Below, one piece after another: positions 29,064 through 39,440 of a stretch of 64,000 nt of DNA. Numbering within the stretch: the first letter of the stretch is position 1; the number at the start of each line of letters is the position of its first letter. Source of the stretch: Marinobacter sp. (lineage in GTDB: Bacteria > Pseudomonadota > Gammaproteobacteria > Pseudomonadales > Oleiphilaceae); assembly GCA_030457765.1 (NCBI GenBank), contig JAKDUK010000006.1, positions 19,392 to 83,391 of the forward strand, read 5' to 3'. Both the position numbers and the translations under genes were made by a program. Below the pieces are notes generated by a model. It was given only the letters and a program-made list of their open reading frames with translations, did not search any database and was not told the DNA's origin.

Positions 29064-30791
29064 CTAATCCGGAGTTCCTCCGCTTAGCTCTCGCAGCTCC
29101 TGCCGTTCCTCGGCGGTTAGGTTTGCGAAGTTGCGTAAAAGCGTGGCCAGCCTTTGCTGCCTCGATGCTTCCTCATTGGGGCTAAGCAGCTCTCGTGCCG
29201 CGGCCAGCGTGCTTTCCCGGGTTGGGATGTGCTCAATGCCGTCAAACAGGTTGTAGAACTGCTCACGCTTCTGGCTATTTAGCGCCAGTGCCGTTATAAG
29301 TGATTTCCGATTCCGGATCTCACGCTCAGTAATAAAGGCGGCAAAACTGCCTGCCTGATTATACAGGCGAGAGCCCTGTGCCAGTTCGGTTACGTCGCTG
29401 GCTAAATCTGGTGCCTCAAGTAAGGCTAGACACAAAATGCTGTCTTTGCTCAGCTTTACATCTATCCGCTCTTCCGTAACACGGTCTCGCCGGCCACCCT
29501 TCCATGTGTTCCATTGCTGGGGCTGGCGGTTTTGCCACTGGTTGCGGCCTCCGCATAAGCGGAGCATTTCGTGCCACATGGCATCCCGCAGGGTGCTTTT
29601 GGGCATTTTGTTCAGCAGAGGTTCGGCTCTGGCTCTCAGTTCGCCGCGGTGCTCTGGTAATGTTAAATCCAGGCCTTCGCTCTGGCGGTCAAATAAATAC
29701 CGGGAGAACGGCGTGGCGCTGTCAACACGTTTCTGGAATGCCTCGGAACCTTCCTTGCGCACCAGTGTGTCTGGGTCTTCGCCCTCAGGGAGCATTAAAA
29801 ACTGCAGATGCAACCCATCTGCCATGAGCTCCAGAGCGTTATCCAATGCTCGGTCCGCTGCTTTAAACCCGGCTTTGTCGCCATCAAAACAGAACACGGC
29901 ATGGCGCACTTGTTTTAACAGTGCCGCCAGGCTGTCTTGGTTTGTGGCGGTGCCCAGGGTCGCAACGGCGTAACGAATGCCGTGCTGGGCCAGGGCAATC
30001 ACATCCATGTAGCCCTCTACTACGAGTAGCTTATCCAGCTGCCTCACGGCCTGTTTTGCCTCAAACAGGCCGTATATTTCCCGGCTTTTATGAAATACAT
30101 CCGACTCTGGAGAGTTGATGTATTTTGCCTTGTCGTCGCCGAGTGTCCGTCCGCCAAAGGCGATGGTTTTGCCTCGGCTGTTGCGGATCGGGAACATTAC
30201 CCGGTTTCGAAAAAGATCCCGTGGCCTGCCGTACTTGTCAGAAACGGTACCTGTTTCAATGAGCGGCCCTTGCAGTTCCTTGTTTGCGGCATCAAACAGC
30301 GAGGTGCCTGCGGCCGGCGCATAACCTATCTGGTATTGTTGGATAACGCTGTCGTCTAGCCCTCGCTGTTTCAAATAATCGCGGGCGTAGGTGCCTTGCT
30401 CACCAAGAAGTGCTGACTGATAAAAGCGGCTGGCAAAATCCAGCGCGTCGGTCAGCGTTCTCGCCTGTTGAATTTCCTGCTTGGCGGCTTGGTCGTAAGG
30501 TACTTCCAGCCCGGCTCTGCGAGCCAGATCTTCAACAGCTTCTGTAAAGCCCAGTCCTTCAAATTCACGTACAAAGCTGATGGCGTCACCATGAGCACCA
30601 CAACCAAAGCAATGATAAAAGCCTTTATCCGGCCTTACGTTAAATGAGGGTGTTTTCTCATCATGGAACGGGCAGCATGCTTTGTAGTTGGCCCCGGCTT
30701 TTTTGAGCGTAACGCGCGAGCCGATCAGCTGTGCCAGATCTACCCTGTCGAGCAGGTCTTCCACAAAGCGTTGGGGGATCAGTCCGCTCAT
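29064..30791 (-). CDS. dnaG: DNA primase
   Basis: Makes RNA primers for lagging-strand synthesis. 575 residues. Zinc-binding domain with CPFHDEKTPSF and YHCFGCGAHGD near 40-65; RNA polymerase/TOPRIM core with VVEGYMDVIAL and FCFDGDKAG (about 265-310). The C-terminal helicase-binding region (about 430-575) is shorter than in some pseudomonads. Confidence 0.96.
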   Translation of the reverse strand: MSGLIPQRFVEDLLDRVDLAQLIGSRVTLKKAGANYKACCPFHDEKTPSFNVRPDKGFYHCFGCGAHGDAISFVREFEGLGFTEAVEDLARRAGLEVPYDQAAKQEIQQARTLTDALDFASRFYQSALLGEQGTYARDYLKQRGLDDSVIQQYQIGYAPAAGTSLFDAANKELQGPLIETGTVSDKYGRPRDLFRNRVMFPIRNSRGKTIAFGGRTLGDDKAKYINSPESDVFHKSREIYGLFEAKQAVRQLDKLLVVEGYMDVIALAQHGIRYAVATLGTATNQDSLAALLKQVRHAVFCFDGDKAGFKAADRALDNALELMADGLHLQFLMLPEGEDPDTLVRKEGSEAFQKRVDSATPFSRYLFDRQSEGLDLTLPEHRGELRARAEPLLNKMPKSTLRDAMWHEMLRLCGGRNQWQNRQPQQWNTWKGGRRDRVTEERIDVKLSKDSILCLALLEAPDLASDVTELAQGSRLYNQAGSFAAFITEREIRNRKSLITALALNSQKREQFYNLFDGIEHIPTRESTLAAARELLSPNEEASRQQRLATLLRNFANLTAEERQELRELSGGTPD

Positions 30792-30835
30792 AATGGCTCC
30801 ACATCAGGCCCATAACGCAAGAAGGCCAATAGCCA

Positions 30836-30870
30836 AAAATGCCGCCGAAGCCAGGCCCCGGCGGCATTTT
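30836..30870. terminator. Hairpin between rpsU and dnaG
   Basis: AAAATGCCGCCG pairs with CGGCGGCATTTT (12 bp, 11-base loop). T-rich ends lie on both strands. Its place matches the attenuating terminator between rpsU and dnaG in E. coli, which keeps primase levels below S21. Confidence 0.85.
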
Positions 30871-30941
30871 ATGGTCGCTCTGTGCAGCCTGTGGCTGAAC
30901 AGGCAATCAGTGCTTTGCAGTCAAGCGGCGTCTGGGATAAC

Positions 30942-31157
30942 TTAGTACAGACGCTCGAACTTGCGCTGTTCCCGCTGAAGCTTCTTGAGATGACGCTTAA
31001 CGGCAGCGGCTGCTTTGCGCTTGCGAACGGCTGTGGGCTTTTCATACTGCTCACGGCGACGTACTTCGGAAAGTACACCTGCTTTTTCGCAAGAGCGCTT
31101 GAAGCGACGCAGTGCTACGTCAAACGGTTCGTTCTCTTTCACTTTAACAGCTGGCAT
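30942..31157 (-). CDS. rpsU: 30S ribosomal protein S21
   Basis: 71 residues: [20 protein letters not shown] at the start and a very basic C-terminus. First gene of the macromolecular synthesis operon, divergent from tsaD. The length is standard. Confidence 0.97.
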   Translation of the reverse strand: MPAVKVKENEPFDVALRRFKRSCEKAGVLSEVRRREQYEKPTAVRKRKAAAAVKRHLKKLQREQRKFERLY

Positions 31158-31276
31158 TCGACAATCACCTACCTGATAGATTCGGTTTCATTTAGATGCG
31201 CATCTGGCAGTGCCAGACTGGCTCGATCCCTGGTCAGATTGGCTAAAACTCGACCAGTTCGTAATTTAGGGCGGCA

Positions 31277-31306
31277 ATGATAGCGCCTGAATCCCGACGA
31301 GGTCAA
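31277..31306 (-). promoter_or_regulatory. Candidate sigma-70 promoter of rpsU-dnaG-rpoD
   Basis: On the minus strand TTGACC (31306-31301) and TATCAT (31282-31277) are separated by 18 bases, about 120 bases upstream of rpsU. A TAAAAT at 31348-31353 on the plus strand may be the -10 of tsaD. Confidence 0.55.
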
Positions 31307-31397
31307 TGTTTGTTCTACGAAACTGCCTGTGAGTTTCGGGTTTCTGCTAAAATACGCCCCGTTTATCCATTTACGCCAACCGATGTGGCCAGATTAT

Positions 31398-32456
31398 ATG
31401 CTGATTCTGGGTATTGAGACTTCCTGTGATGAAACCGGTGTTGCGCTGTTCGATACCGGCAAAGGGCTTTTGAGCCACGCACTGTTCAGCCAAATAGACA
31501 TGCACGCTGATTACGGCGGTGTGGTGCCAGAGCTGGCGTCCCGTGATCACGTTCGTAAACTTTTGCCGCTGTGTGATCAGGTATTGGCAGAGGCCGGGCT
31601 TGTTCGTGAAAACATTGACGGCATTGCCTATACCGCTGGCCCCGGCCTTATTGGCGCGCTGATGGTGGGTGGGTCTGTGGCTCATGCACTGGGGTTTGCT
31701 CTTGATATACCTGTGCTTGGCGTGCACCACATGGAGGGCCATTTGCTGGCGCCCATGCTGGAGGATAACCCGCCAGCTTTTCCGTTTGTGGCGCTGCTGG
31801 TTTCGGGTGGGCATACGCAGCTCGTGCGCGTAGATGGTATTGGCGAATATGAGATGCTGGGCGAATCGGTGGATGACGCCGCCGGCGAGGCCTTCGACAA
31901 AACCGCCAAGATGTTAGGGCTGGATTATCCTGGCGGGCCCCGCGTGGCTGCACTGGCAGAAAAAGGCGAGCCAGGTCGCTATCGGTTCCCCCGGCCAATG
32001 ACCGATCGGCCAGGTTTGGATTTCAGCTTCAGCGGTTTGAAAACGTTTACCCTGAATACAGTGAATGCGGAAAAGAAAACAGCGGATGGCCTAACGGACC
32101 AGGTTCGTGCTGACATTGCTTTAGCGTTTGAAGCGGCTGCGGTAGACACGCTGATGATCAAGTGCCGACGGGCGCTGGAACAAACAGGCTGTAGTCGCCT
32201 GGTGATAGCCGGTGGTGTAAGTGCCAACAAGCGGTTGCGGGCCAGCCTGGAGAAAATGGCTGGAAAACGGCGAGCCCATGTGTTTTATGCGCGTCAGGAG
32301 TTTTGTACAGACAACGGGGCGATGATTGCCTACGCAGGCGCTCAGCGTATGCAGGCAGGGCAGCGTGATGGCGAGCGTATAATGGCGGTGCCCCGATGGC
32401 CTATGAATACGCTGCCCCCGCTCACAGAGGTGCGACAGGCAGGGCTTATTGATTAA
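31398..32456 (+). CDS. tsaD: tRNA N6-threonylcarbamoyladenosine transferase TsaD
   Basis: Makes t6A at position 37 of ANN-decoding tRNAs, with TsaB/E/C. The start [19 protein letters not shown] gives 352 residues. Metal-binding HHMEGH places His111 and His115 exactly as in E. coli; the nucleotide-binding SGGHTQLV is present. No clear Shine-Dalgarno is visible, so a start five codons upstream (31383) is possible. Confidence 0.95.
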   Translation: MLILGIETSCDETGVALFDTGKGLLSHALFSQIDMHADYGGVVPELASRDHVRKLLPLCDQVLAEAGLVRENIDGIAYTAGPGLIGALMVGGSVAHALGFALDIPVLGVHHMEGHLLAPMLEDNPPAFPFVALLVSGGHTQLVRVDGIGEYEMLGESVDDAAGEAFDKTAKMLGLDYPGGPRVAALAEKGEPGRYRFPRPMTDRPGLDFSFSGLKTFTLNTVNAEKKTADGLTDQVRADIALAFEAAAVDTLMIKCRRALEQTGCSRLVIAGGVSANKRLRASLEKMAGKRRAHVFYARQEFCTDNGAMIAYAGAQRMQAGQRDGERIMAVPRWPMNTLPPLTEVRQAGLID

Positions 32457-32471
32457 ATGACAGCGGCAGGC

Positions 32472-33062
32472 CTAAAGGCCGGTTTCCCGCCCCTGTGCAA
32501 GCCGAATCAGGTTGTTGCGGTGCCGCACGACAATCAGGATTGCCAGCAGGCCAAACAGGGGCAGGTGATCTGGCTCTATCAGTGCGCTGATAACTGGCCC
32601 GCATACGATGGCTATTACAGAGGCCAGGGCGGAGATGCGCCAGCGCCATATTATTAATAACCACAAAGCGGCCATGACGAAGGTAGTGACAGGCGCCAGG
32701 GCCAGGCCAGCCCCAAGCGCGGTTGCAACGCCTTTTCCCCCTTTGAAGCGGTAGAACGCCGGGATCATGTGCCCGGTAACTGCGCAGAGGGAGATCATCG
32801 CCTGAACCAGCGGGGATAATCCTGTTTGGTGGGCCAGCCAAACAGGGAGCCACCCCTTGGCGGCATCCAGGGCCAGGGTGATCAGAGCGGGTAGCCAGCC
32901 ACCGGTTCTGTATACGTTAGTGGCGCCCGGGTTTCCGGAGCCCTGTGCACGGGGGTCGGGCAACCCGAAGAGTTGGCAAACTGGCAGTGCAAACAGCACA
33001 GAGCCAGCCAGATAAGCCGCTATGCATAACAAAACAGTTACTATCGGGTCACTCAGGGCCAT
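32472..33062 (-). CDS. plsY: Acyl-phosphate:glycerol-3-phosphate acyltransferase PlsY
   Basis: First acylation step of phospholipid synthesis in the inner membrane. 196 residues from MALSDPIVTVLLC, with about five membrane segments. The three PlsY signatures are present: GSGNPGATNVYR, GHMIPAFYRFKGGKG(V)ATALG and the C-terminal VVRHRNNLIRL. A longer in-frame form would add 36 non-conserved residues. Confidence 0.94.
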   Translation of the reverse strand: MALSDPIVTVLLCIAAYLAGSVLFALPVCQLFGLPDPRAQGSGNPGATNVYRTGGWLPALITLALDAAKGWLPVWLAHQTGLSPLVQAMISLCAVTGHMIPAFYRFKGGKGVATALGAGLALAPVTTFVMAALWLLIIWRWRISALASVIAIVCGPVISALIEPDHLPLFGLLAILIVVRHRNNLIRLAQGRETGL

Positions 33063-33203
33063 TTTGCGAACTCGGAGACAAAGACGTATCAGGGTAATGT
33101 GTGCGAAAATGCCGGCCCTAAATTTACAGGCTGGTGTATTTACAGTATCCGCAGTTTGTATGTTATTCAATCAGCAGTATGTGGGATTGTCCCGGGAGCT
33201 CCC

Positions 33204-33572
33204 TTGGCAGACAGTGTTTTGATCGAAGGCCTGGTTGTAGAGACCGTGGTGGGTGTATATGACTGGGAGCGTGACGTAACCCAAGCGCTGGTTGTGGATT
33301 TGGAAATGGCTTGGGATAACCGTATTCCCGGCGCGTCAGATGATGTGGCAGATGCGCTTGATTATGCTTTGGTTAGCGAGCGCACAGCACGCTGCCTGAA
33401 AGATCTCAAACCGCAGTTGCTTGAGCACGGCGCAGAGGTATTGGCCAAGATGCTACAGGTAGAATTTGGTGTTAGTTGGCTCCGGCTTACGCTGCGCAAG
33501 CCTGGGGCGGTACCTGCGGCCCGGTCTGTGGGTGTATGCATAGAGCGGCCTGCATTGAAGGGAGCTCGGTAA
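33204..33572 (+). CDS. folB: Dihydroneopterin aldolase
   Basis: Folate pathway enzyme. 122 residues from a TTG start (33204) with GGGAG five bases upstream; the protein then begins ADSVLIEGLVVETVVGVYDWER, the family N-terminus. Any earlier start in this frame adds 35 unrelated residues. It overlaps the next gene as TAATG. Confidence 0.88.
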   Translation: MADSVLIEGLVVETVVGVYDWERDVTQALVVDLEMAWDNRIPGASDDVADALDYALVSERTARCLKDLKPQLLEHGAEVLAKMLQVEFGVSWLRLTLRKPGAVPAARSVGVCIERPALKGAR

Positions 33573-34096
33573 TGCCAGATCAGATTCCGGTGTACATTAG
33601 CATTGGTAGTAATGTCGACAGGGAGCGCTATGTTCCCGCGGCTCTGGATGCCTTGGCCGACTGGTTTGGAGAGTTGAGCATTTCGCCGGTGTATGAAAGC
33701 GAGGCAGTGGGTTTTGATGGGTCGCTGTTTCTGAATCTGGTAGTTGGTGTGAAAACAAGCCTGTCTGTGGGTGAGTTATCACGGCGATTCAAGCAACTGG
33801 AGGTAGAAAACGGCCGCCACCCAGGGGCCCCGAAATTCAGCGCAAAAACGCTGGATCTCGATCTTCTGACCTACGGAGAAGCCGTGGGCCGAATGGACGG
33901 AGTTGAGTTGCCAAGAGCCGAGATTCTCAAGAATGCGTTCGTACTTCGGCCTCTGGCAGACGTTGCGCCTAACGTGAAACACCCGGTGTGCCGGAAAAGT
34001 TATCTTGAGCTCTGGCAAGCTTACAGCGCTGGTCAGAGGCTTTGGCCGGTGGATTTTAACTGGCGGGGGCGAGTGATTTCACGGGCGGTTGGCTGA
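33572..34096 (+). CDS. Second, diverged FolK-like pyrophosphokinase
   Basis: 174 residues of the HPPK fold (YISIGSNVDRERYVPAALDAL; TLDLDLLTYG). Arg82 and the Mg-binding Asp95/Asp97 are kept, but the positions equivalent to E. coli Trp89 and Arg92 are Phe89 and Lys92. The canonical folK lies 3.4 kb away at 37477. Start overlap with folB suggests coupled translation. It could be a weaker HPPK or act on another pterin. The last 18 bases overlap the convergent pgi. Confidence 0.8.
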   Translation: MPDQIPVYISIGSNVDRERYVPAALDALADWFGELSISPVYESEAVGFDGSLFLNLVVGVKTSLSVGELSRRFKQLEVENGRHPGAPKFSAKTLDLDLLTYGEAVGRMDGVELPRAEILKNAFVLRPLADVAPNVKHPVCRKSYLELWQAYSAGQRLWPVDFNWRGRVISRAVG

Positions 34097-35740
34097 GCGG
34101 AACAGCTTAATCAGATTGTCTGTGCCTGTATCGCTTGCTTCGCCTGTCGTGCTCGATTGCAGAAGCCGTGGCAGAATATCCTGACCAAGCTGTTTACCCA
34201 GCTCTACGCCCCATTGATCAAACGAATCAACATCCCAAATCACACCCTGAACAAAGGTGCGGTGCTCATACAGCGCGATCAGTGCACCCACGGTTTTTGG
34301 TGTCACCTTTTTCATCATCAGTGTGTTGCTGGGCTGATTTCCAGGAACGACTTTGTGTGGTGCCAGTTGTTCAATGTCTTCCTCGCTCGCGCCACTGGCC
34401 GCCAGTTCGGCTTTCGCTTCTTCCAGTGTTTTGCCTGTCATCATTGCCCGGGACTGGCCCAGGCAGTTGGCAAAAAGGTCTGCATGATGTGTAGCAACCG
34501 GGTTATGGGTTTGCAGTGGAATGATGAAGTCGGCCGGAATCAACCGGGTGCCCTGGTGAATCAGCTGATGGTAAGCGTGCTGGCCGTTGGCACCAACGCC
34601 TCCCCAGATAACCGGCCCTGTTTGATATTCCAGGGTTTCCCCGCGTAGGTTTACCCGCTTGCCGTTGCTTTCCATATCCAGCTGTTGCAGGTGATCTGGC
34701 AAGCTACGCAGGTAATGATCGTAAGGTAGTATGGCGTGAGTGTCTGCGCCCCAGAAGTTGTTATACCAAACGCCTAGCATGGCCATAACAACAGGCAGGT
34801 TCTCTTTCAGTGGCGCATTCTGGAAGTGGGTGTCCATGGCGTGAGCCCCGGCTAGCAATGCCCGAAAGTTGTTCATGCCGATGGTGAGCGCAACGGGTAA
34901 GCCTATGGCAGACCAAAGAGAGTAGCGCCCGCCTACCCAGTCCCACATAGGGAATACATTGTCGGGATCAATGCCAAAGTCCTGCGCGGCGGCAGTATTG
35001 GCTGTTACAGCCATAAAGTGGCTGGCAACTGCTTGCTCACTGCCGCTGCGTTCGATGAACCATGCTCGGGCAACCCTGCTGTTTTCCAGGGTTTCTCGGG
35101 TGCCAAAGGATTTCGACTGAACCAGGAACAGTGTGGTTTCAGGATGGAGCCCTGCCAGGGTCTCGCAGATTTCTGTGCCATCAATATTGGCCACGTAATG
35201 GCAGCGAAGCCCTGATGACTGGTATGGCTGCAGTGCCTCAGACACCAGTTTTGGGCCCAAGAAGGAGCCGCCGATGCCAATGCTGACTACATCGGTAAAC
35301 GCTTTGCCGGTGTAGCCGGTGCGCGACTGGTTACGCACCTCCTGCACAAAGGTGTCCATGCGCGCCAGTGTTGTGTTTACTTCAGCGACCACGTTTTGGC
35401 CATCTATAACAATGGTGTTGGTGCCAGCGTTTCGCAAAGCTGTGTGTAGTGCGGGTCGGTCTTCGGTAGTGTTTACCTTCTCGCCGCAAAGCAGGGCGGT
35501 TCTGCGCTCTTCGAGTTTGCGGCTGCGAGCCAGCTGCATTAAGGCTTCGAGCACTTCGTCTGTTAGCCGGTTTTTGGAGAAATCCAGAGACAGCCCCGCA
35601 CCGTCGATAAAATAACGCGTTGCCCTTTCCGGGTCGTCTGCAAAGAGCGCCTTCATAGGGCTGCCCTGCAGTTTGTCGCGGCAAGCTAATAGCGCTTGCC
35701 ATTCGGGTGAGGTTGTCAGTGCTGCGTATGGCGAGGTCAT
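34079..35740 (-). CDS. pgi: Glucose-6-phosphate isomerase
   Basis: 553 residues, the normal length for this class. Signatures VSIGIGGSFLGPKLVSEAL, FPMWDWVGGRYSLWSAIGL and the C-terminal VIWDVDSFDQWGVELGK are all present. Interconverts glucose 6-phosphate and fructose 6-phosphate. It lies 35 bases beyond panC. Confidence 0.97.
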   Translation of the reverse strand: MTSPYAALTTSPEWQALLACRDKLQGSPMKALFADDPERATRYFIDGAGLSLDFSKNRLTDEVLEALMQLARSRKLEERRTALLCGEKVNTTEDRPALHTALRNAGTNTIVIDGQNVVAEVNTTLARMDTFVQEVRNQSRTGYTGKAFTDVVSIGIGGSFLGPKLVSEALQPYQSSGLRCHYVANIDGTEICETLAGLHPETTLFLVQSKSFGTRETLENSRVARAWFIERSGSEQAVASHFMAVTANTAAAQDFGIDPDNVFPMWDWVGGRYSLWSAIGLPVALTIGMNNFRALLAGAHAMDTHFQNAPLKENLPVVMAMLGVWYNNFWGADTHAILPYDHYLRSLPDHLQQLDMESNGKRVNLRGETLEYQTGPVIWGGVGANGQHAYHQLIHQGTRLIPADFIIPLQTHNPVATHHADLFANCLGQSRAMMTGKTLEEAKAELAASGASEEDIEQLAPHKVVPGNQPSNTLMMKKVTPKTVGALIALYEHRTFVQGVIWDVDSFDQWGVELGKQLGQDILPRLLQSSTTGEASDTGTDNLIKLFRSANRP

Positions 35741-35775
35741 CAGAGAGTCCTTTCCTGGTGGATTGGCAGAATGCC

Positions 35776-36624
35776 TCAGCGAGTTACCGAGATATTATCA
35801 ATCAGCCGGGTGGTGCCAAGGTATGCCGCAGCCAGCAGCGTAATATTGCTATCTTCCGGTGTGGCCGGTTTCAGGGTCTGGCTGTTTGCAATGTTGAAGT
35901 AATCCAGGCGTAGGCCTGCATTTCGCAGGTTGTCGCCGGCTTCTTTTGCAAGCACCTGAAGATCGCCGTGTCCGTTGGCTATCTTTGCGGCTGTCGACTG
36001 CAGCTCCTGGTAAATAGCCGGGGCTATTTTGCGTTCCTCGTCGGATAGGTAGCTGTTGCGAGAACTTTTGGCCAAGCCGTCTTCTTCGCGAATGGTGATC
36101 GCTCCAATCACCTCAACCGGCATCATTAGGTCCCGCGTCATCTTGCGGATAACCGCCAGCTGCTGGAAGTCCTTCTCACCGAACACGGCAAAGTCAGGCT
36201 GGATCATATTGAACAGCACAGACACCACCGTTGCGACGCCTTCAAAGTGTCCGGGGCGGCTGGCTCCGCAGTGCCCATCGCTGACCTCCGGAACCACTAT
36301 TCGTGTGTGCCGCGCAAGGCCATCCGGATAGACCTCTTCAGCAGATGGGGCAAATACCAGTGTGTTTCCGGCAGTGCCGAGTTTCTCCTGATCGCCAATC
36401 AGGGTTCGAGGGTAGGTGTCCAGATCCTCGTTGGCGCCAAACTGCATCGGGTTAACAAAAATACTGGTGATCACAATGTCTGCCGCTTCGGCCGCTTTGC
36501 GAACCAGTGAGATGTGTCCCTCATGCAGGTTGCCCATGGTGGGCACCAAGCCGATGGTTTTTTCCTGCTGGCGGTATCCGCGGAGGATAGCGCGCAATTC
36601 TTTCAGTGAATGGACGGTTCTCAT
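35776..36624 (-). CDS. panC: Pantothenate synthetase
   Basis: Joins pantoate and beta-alanine. 282 residues with [16 protein letters not shown] (the HxGH ATP site), [15 protein letters not shown] and SSRNSYLS. Its ATG overlaps the panB stop as ATGA. Confidence 0.96.
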   Translation of the reverse strand: MRTVHSLKELRAILRGYRQQEKTIGLVPTMGNLHEGHISLVRKAAEAADIVITSIFVNPMQFGANEDLDTYPRTLIGDQEKLGTAGNTLVFAPSAEEVYPDGLARHTRIVVPEVSDGHCGASRPGHFEGVATVVSVLFNMIQPDFAVFGEKDFQQLAVIRKMTRDLMMPVEVIGAITIREEDGLAKSSRNSYLSDEERKIAPAIYQELQSTAAKIANGHGDLQVLAKEAGDNLRNAGLRLDYFNIANSQTLKPATPEDSNITLLAAAYLGTTRLIDNISVTR

Positions 36625-37415
36625 GCCTTGAACGTATGCTCCTGGGCGGGGAATGTGCGCTCACGCACTGCTTTTGCGTAGGCGGTAATGGCTTCCTGAA
36701 TGGAATCTGTCTCTGCCAGGAAATTTTTCACGAAACGTGGTTTGCGGCCGGTGGTAATGCCCAGCATGTCGTGCAGTACCAGAATCTGGCCATCGGTATC
36801 TGCGCCTGCACCAATGCCAATAACAGGGGCTTTAACGGCTTGGGCAACCCGGGCTGCCAGTGGGGCTGGCACACATTCCAGCAAAATAACGTCGGCGCCG
36901 GCAGCTTGCAGTTCGCAGGCGTGCTCGATCATCAGCTCTGCCGATTTATCATCACGGCCCTGAACCTTGTAGCCGCCAAACTTGTTAACAAACTGCGGTG
37001 TCAGGCCCAGGTGGGCACACACCGGGACGGCCCGCTCACTCAGCGCGGTGATGGTTTCTTTCATCCAGTCGGTGCCTTCCAGTTTTACCATGTGGGCACC
37101 CGCCCGCATAAGCTCTGCGGCGTTTTCCAGCGCCGCATCTACCGTGCCGTAACTCATGAATGGCATGTCGGCCATGATCAAAGAGCCGCGATTGCCTTTA
37201 GCAACACAGCTGGTGTGGTAAACGATTTGATCCATGGTGACAGGCAAAGTGCTGTCGTGGCCCTGAAGTACCATGCCAAGCGAATCGCCAATCAGAATAA
37301 CGTCTACTCCGGCTTCGCTGACTACCTGGGCGAATGTAGCGTCATAAGAGGTGAGGGCGGAGAAAGCTTCGCCCTTTTGCTTGTATTCCCGCAGGGTGTT
37401 GATGGTAACAGCCAT
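36621..37415 (-). CDS. panB: 3-methyl-2-oxobutanoate hydroxymethyltransferase
   Basis: First step of pantothenate synthesis. 264 residues; [31 protein letters not shown] and [19 protein letters not shown] are family signatures. Cotranscribed with panC; folK is 61 bases upstream. Confidence 0.96.
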   Translation of the reverse strand: MAVTINTLREYKQKGEAFSALTSYDATFAQVVSEAGVDVILIGDSLGMVLQGHDSTLPVTMDQIVYHTSCVAKGNRGSLIMADMPFMSYGTVDAALENAAELMRAGAHMVKLEGTDWMKETITALSERAVPVCAHLGLTPQFVNKFGGYKVQGRDDKSAELMIEHACELQAAGADVILLECVPAPLAARVAQAVKAPVIGIGAGADTDGQILVLHDMLGITTGRKPRFVKNFLAETDSIQEAITAYAKAVRERTFPAQEHTFKA

Positions 37416-37476
37416 AAAATCCTTGCCTTTAGGGTAGGTGGGCCAAGACCGTGCCGAAATAGCCGGCGTTCAATTG

Positions 37477-37974
37477 CTAAGGGTAATCCGGAGGGGGAAG
37501 CCTGCGCAACCGGTTGTCCGGGCATTGTGTCCTCAGGGTAACAATTGTGGTGCCGTCTGGCAGCGTTAGATCGGGTTTTAGATCGAGTAGCGGCTGAAGT
37601 ACAAAATCCCGGTTGGGAAGCTCTCGGTGGGGCACGATAAGCCGGTCGTCGTTTAGTGTTTGGCTGCCGAATACCAGAAGGTCCAGGTCTAGCGTGCGTG
37701 GGCCCCAGTGTCTGAGACGCTCCCGCCCGTGTGCTTGTTCAATTGCTTGAAGCTGATCGAGTAGGGCGTGTGGCACAAGCCTGGAGCTAAGCCATACCGC
37801 GCCGTTTACAAAATCTGGCTGATCCTGTGGGCCCACGGGACGGCTGGCGTAAAACGGTGATTGCGCAATAAGCGTGGTGTCAGGCAGTGCCGCTAATTCG
37901 GCGACCGCTCGTGCCAGTTGGGCAGCGGGTTCTTGCAGATTGCTGCCCAGGCCAATGAAGACGTCAGTTTGCAT
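37477..37974 (-). CDS. folK: 2-amino-4-hydroxy-6-hydroxymethyldihydropteridine pyrophosphokinase
   Basis: Canonical HPPK of 165 residues: FIGLGSNLQEPAAQL, then RHWGPRTLDLDLLVFG with the Trp, Arg and two Asp of the active site intact. Starts on the pcnB stop (TAATG), as in Pseudomonas pcnB-folK. Confidence 0.95.
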   Translation of the reverse strand: MQTDVFIGLGSNLQEPAAQLARAVAELAALPDTTLIAQSPFYASRPVGPQDQPDFVNGAVWLSSRLVPHALLDQLQAIEQAHGRERLRHWGPRTLDLDLLVFGSQTLNDDRLIVPHRELPNRDFVLQPLLDLKPDLTLPDGTTIVTLRTQCPDNRLRRLPPPDYP

Positions 37975-39356
37975 TAGGGCGCAGGCCGTTGGGCCGGTTT
38001 TCGGCGCCGGCGTTTCTTGGGTGCGTCGTTGGTGAGCTCTGAAAGCATGCGCTCTTGCCCGCGCTCATCCACACGCTGAAACTCTGTCCACCAATCGCCC
38101 AGCCCCGGTTTGATTTCACCGCAGGCCTCCCGAACCAGCAAAAAGTCGTAGGCGGCACGAAACCTTTGGTGGCTCATGGTTACAAAGGCCCGTTTACCTT
38201 GGCGGCGGGGTAAGCGCATCTGCAGTTCCCAGATTTCTTTCATGGGGCCTGAGAAACGCTTGGGTATAGAGGTAGCTTGCACCTGGCGCCCAATAACTTT
38301 GCCAATGGCACCGTGCAGAGCTGGCTGTACCGGGTCGCCGTTATCCTGGCGGTGATTCCATTCTTTTTGTAGCGCAGGCCAGAGCATGGCCGCAAACAGG
38401 AAGTAGGGCGTGACCGACTTTCCCTGGGCGATGCGGGCGTCGGTATTACGCAAGGCCTGGCGAATCAATTCGTCTGGCTCGCCGGCCTCAATTGCCTTCA
38501 CGGTTTCGGGGAACAGTGGCGCAAGCAGGTCGTAGCGGGTGAGAAGGTCGTAAGTTGCCTCGCCATGGCCTGCAGAGAATAGCTTAAGTACCTCCTCAAA
38601 CAGTCGCGCCGGTGGGATGTGTGTCAGTAGCGGCGCAAGTTCCCGTATGGGTGCTTCGGTTTCAGGTTCTATATCAAAGTCCAGTTTGGCAGCAAAGCGG
38701 ATGGCACGAAGCATGCGCACTGGATCTTCCCGGTAACGGGTTTCCGGGTCGCCGATCAGGCGCAATTGCCGATTGCGGAGATCGTCAATGCCGTTGGCAA
38801 AGTCAATTACGGTGAAGTCGCGAATGCAGTAATAAAGCGCGTTGATCGTAAAATCCCGGCGTAATGCATCTTCTTCCTGATTGCCGTAAACGTTATCTCG
38901 CAGTAGTTGGCCGTGCTCGCTGGTTTTACGATCGTCACTGGTGCTGTCTTTATCGGCCTGATTTGCGTTGCCACGGAAGGTGGTTACTTCAATGATTTCA
39001 CGCCCGAATACTACGTGCACAATCCGAAAACGCCGGCCTATAAGGCGGGAGTTGCGGAACAGGTCGTGCACTTCTTCCGGGGTGGCATTGGTTGCTATGT
39101 CGAAATCTTTGGGGCGCTGGCCAAGGAGAATGTCGCGCACACCGCCACCGACCAGGTAAGCCTCATAACCGGATTTGTTGAGCCGGCTGAGAACCTTCTT
39201 GGCAGGCTCGCTGATAACAGAGCGTGAGACGTTATGCTGGTCTCTGGGAACTTCCCGTCGCTGGTAGGCTCGAGCCTTTTTCTTTCCGTTTCCGGGGATG
39301 AACGAGCGTAATTTATCGACGGACTGTTCGAGGATGGAGGAGAATGTTTTTGACAT
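37974..39356 (-). CDS. pcnB: Poly(A) polymerase I
   Basis: Adds 3' poly(A) tails that promote RNA decay. 460 residues from MSKTFSSILEQ; a longer in-frame start would run into the upstream RNA gene. Nucleotidyltransferase motif LVGGGVRDILLGQRPKDFDIAT, then RFRIVHVVFGREIIEVTTFRG and RDFTINALYY. The basic tail PKKRRRRKPAQRPAP is typical. Confidence 0.95.
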   Translation of the reverse strand: MSKTFSSILEQSVDKLRSFIPGNGKKKARAYQRREVPRDQHNVSRSVISEPAKKVLSRLNKSGYEAYLVGGGVRDILLGQRPKDFDIATNATPEEVHDLFRNSRLIGRRFRIVHVVFGREIIEVTTFRGNANQADKDSTSDDRKTSEHGQLLRDNVYGNQEEDALRRDFTINALYYCIRDFTVIDFANGIDDLRNRQLRLIGDPETRYREDPVRMLRAIRFAAKLDFDIEPETEAPIRELAPLLTHIPPARLFEEVLKLFSAGHGEATYDLLTRYDLLAPLFPETVKAIEAGEPDELIRQALRNTDARIAQGKSVTPYFLFAAMLWPALQKEWNHRQDNGDPVQPALHGAIGKVIGRQVQATSIPKRFSGPMKEIWELQMRLPRRQGKRAFVTMSHQRFRAAYDFLLVREACGEIKPGLGDWWTEFQRVDERGQERMLSELTNDAPKKRRRRKPAQRPAP

Positions 39357-39440
39357 TGAAATCCGTGGTTGCGGTGAGCAAAACCGAGAGTTTAACGCTT
39401 TGAGCAGGATTTGCACACGTTTAACATGCTCCAGATAATC

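Noticed and set aside
36606..37541. Open frame of 311 codons on the plus strand
   Set aside because: It is fully antisense to panB and the panC/panB junction, which are certain, and has no family features.
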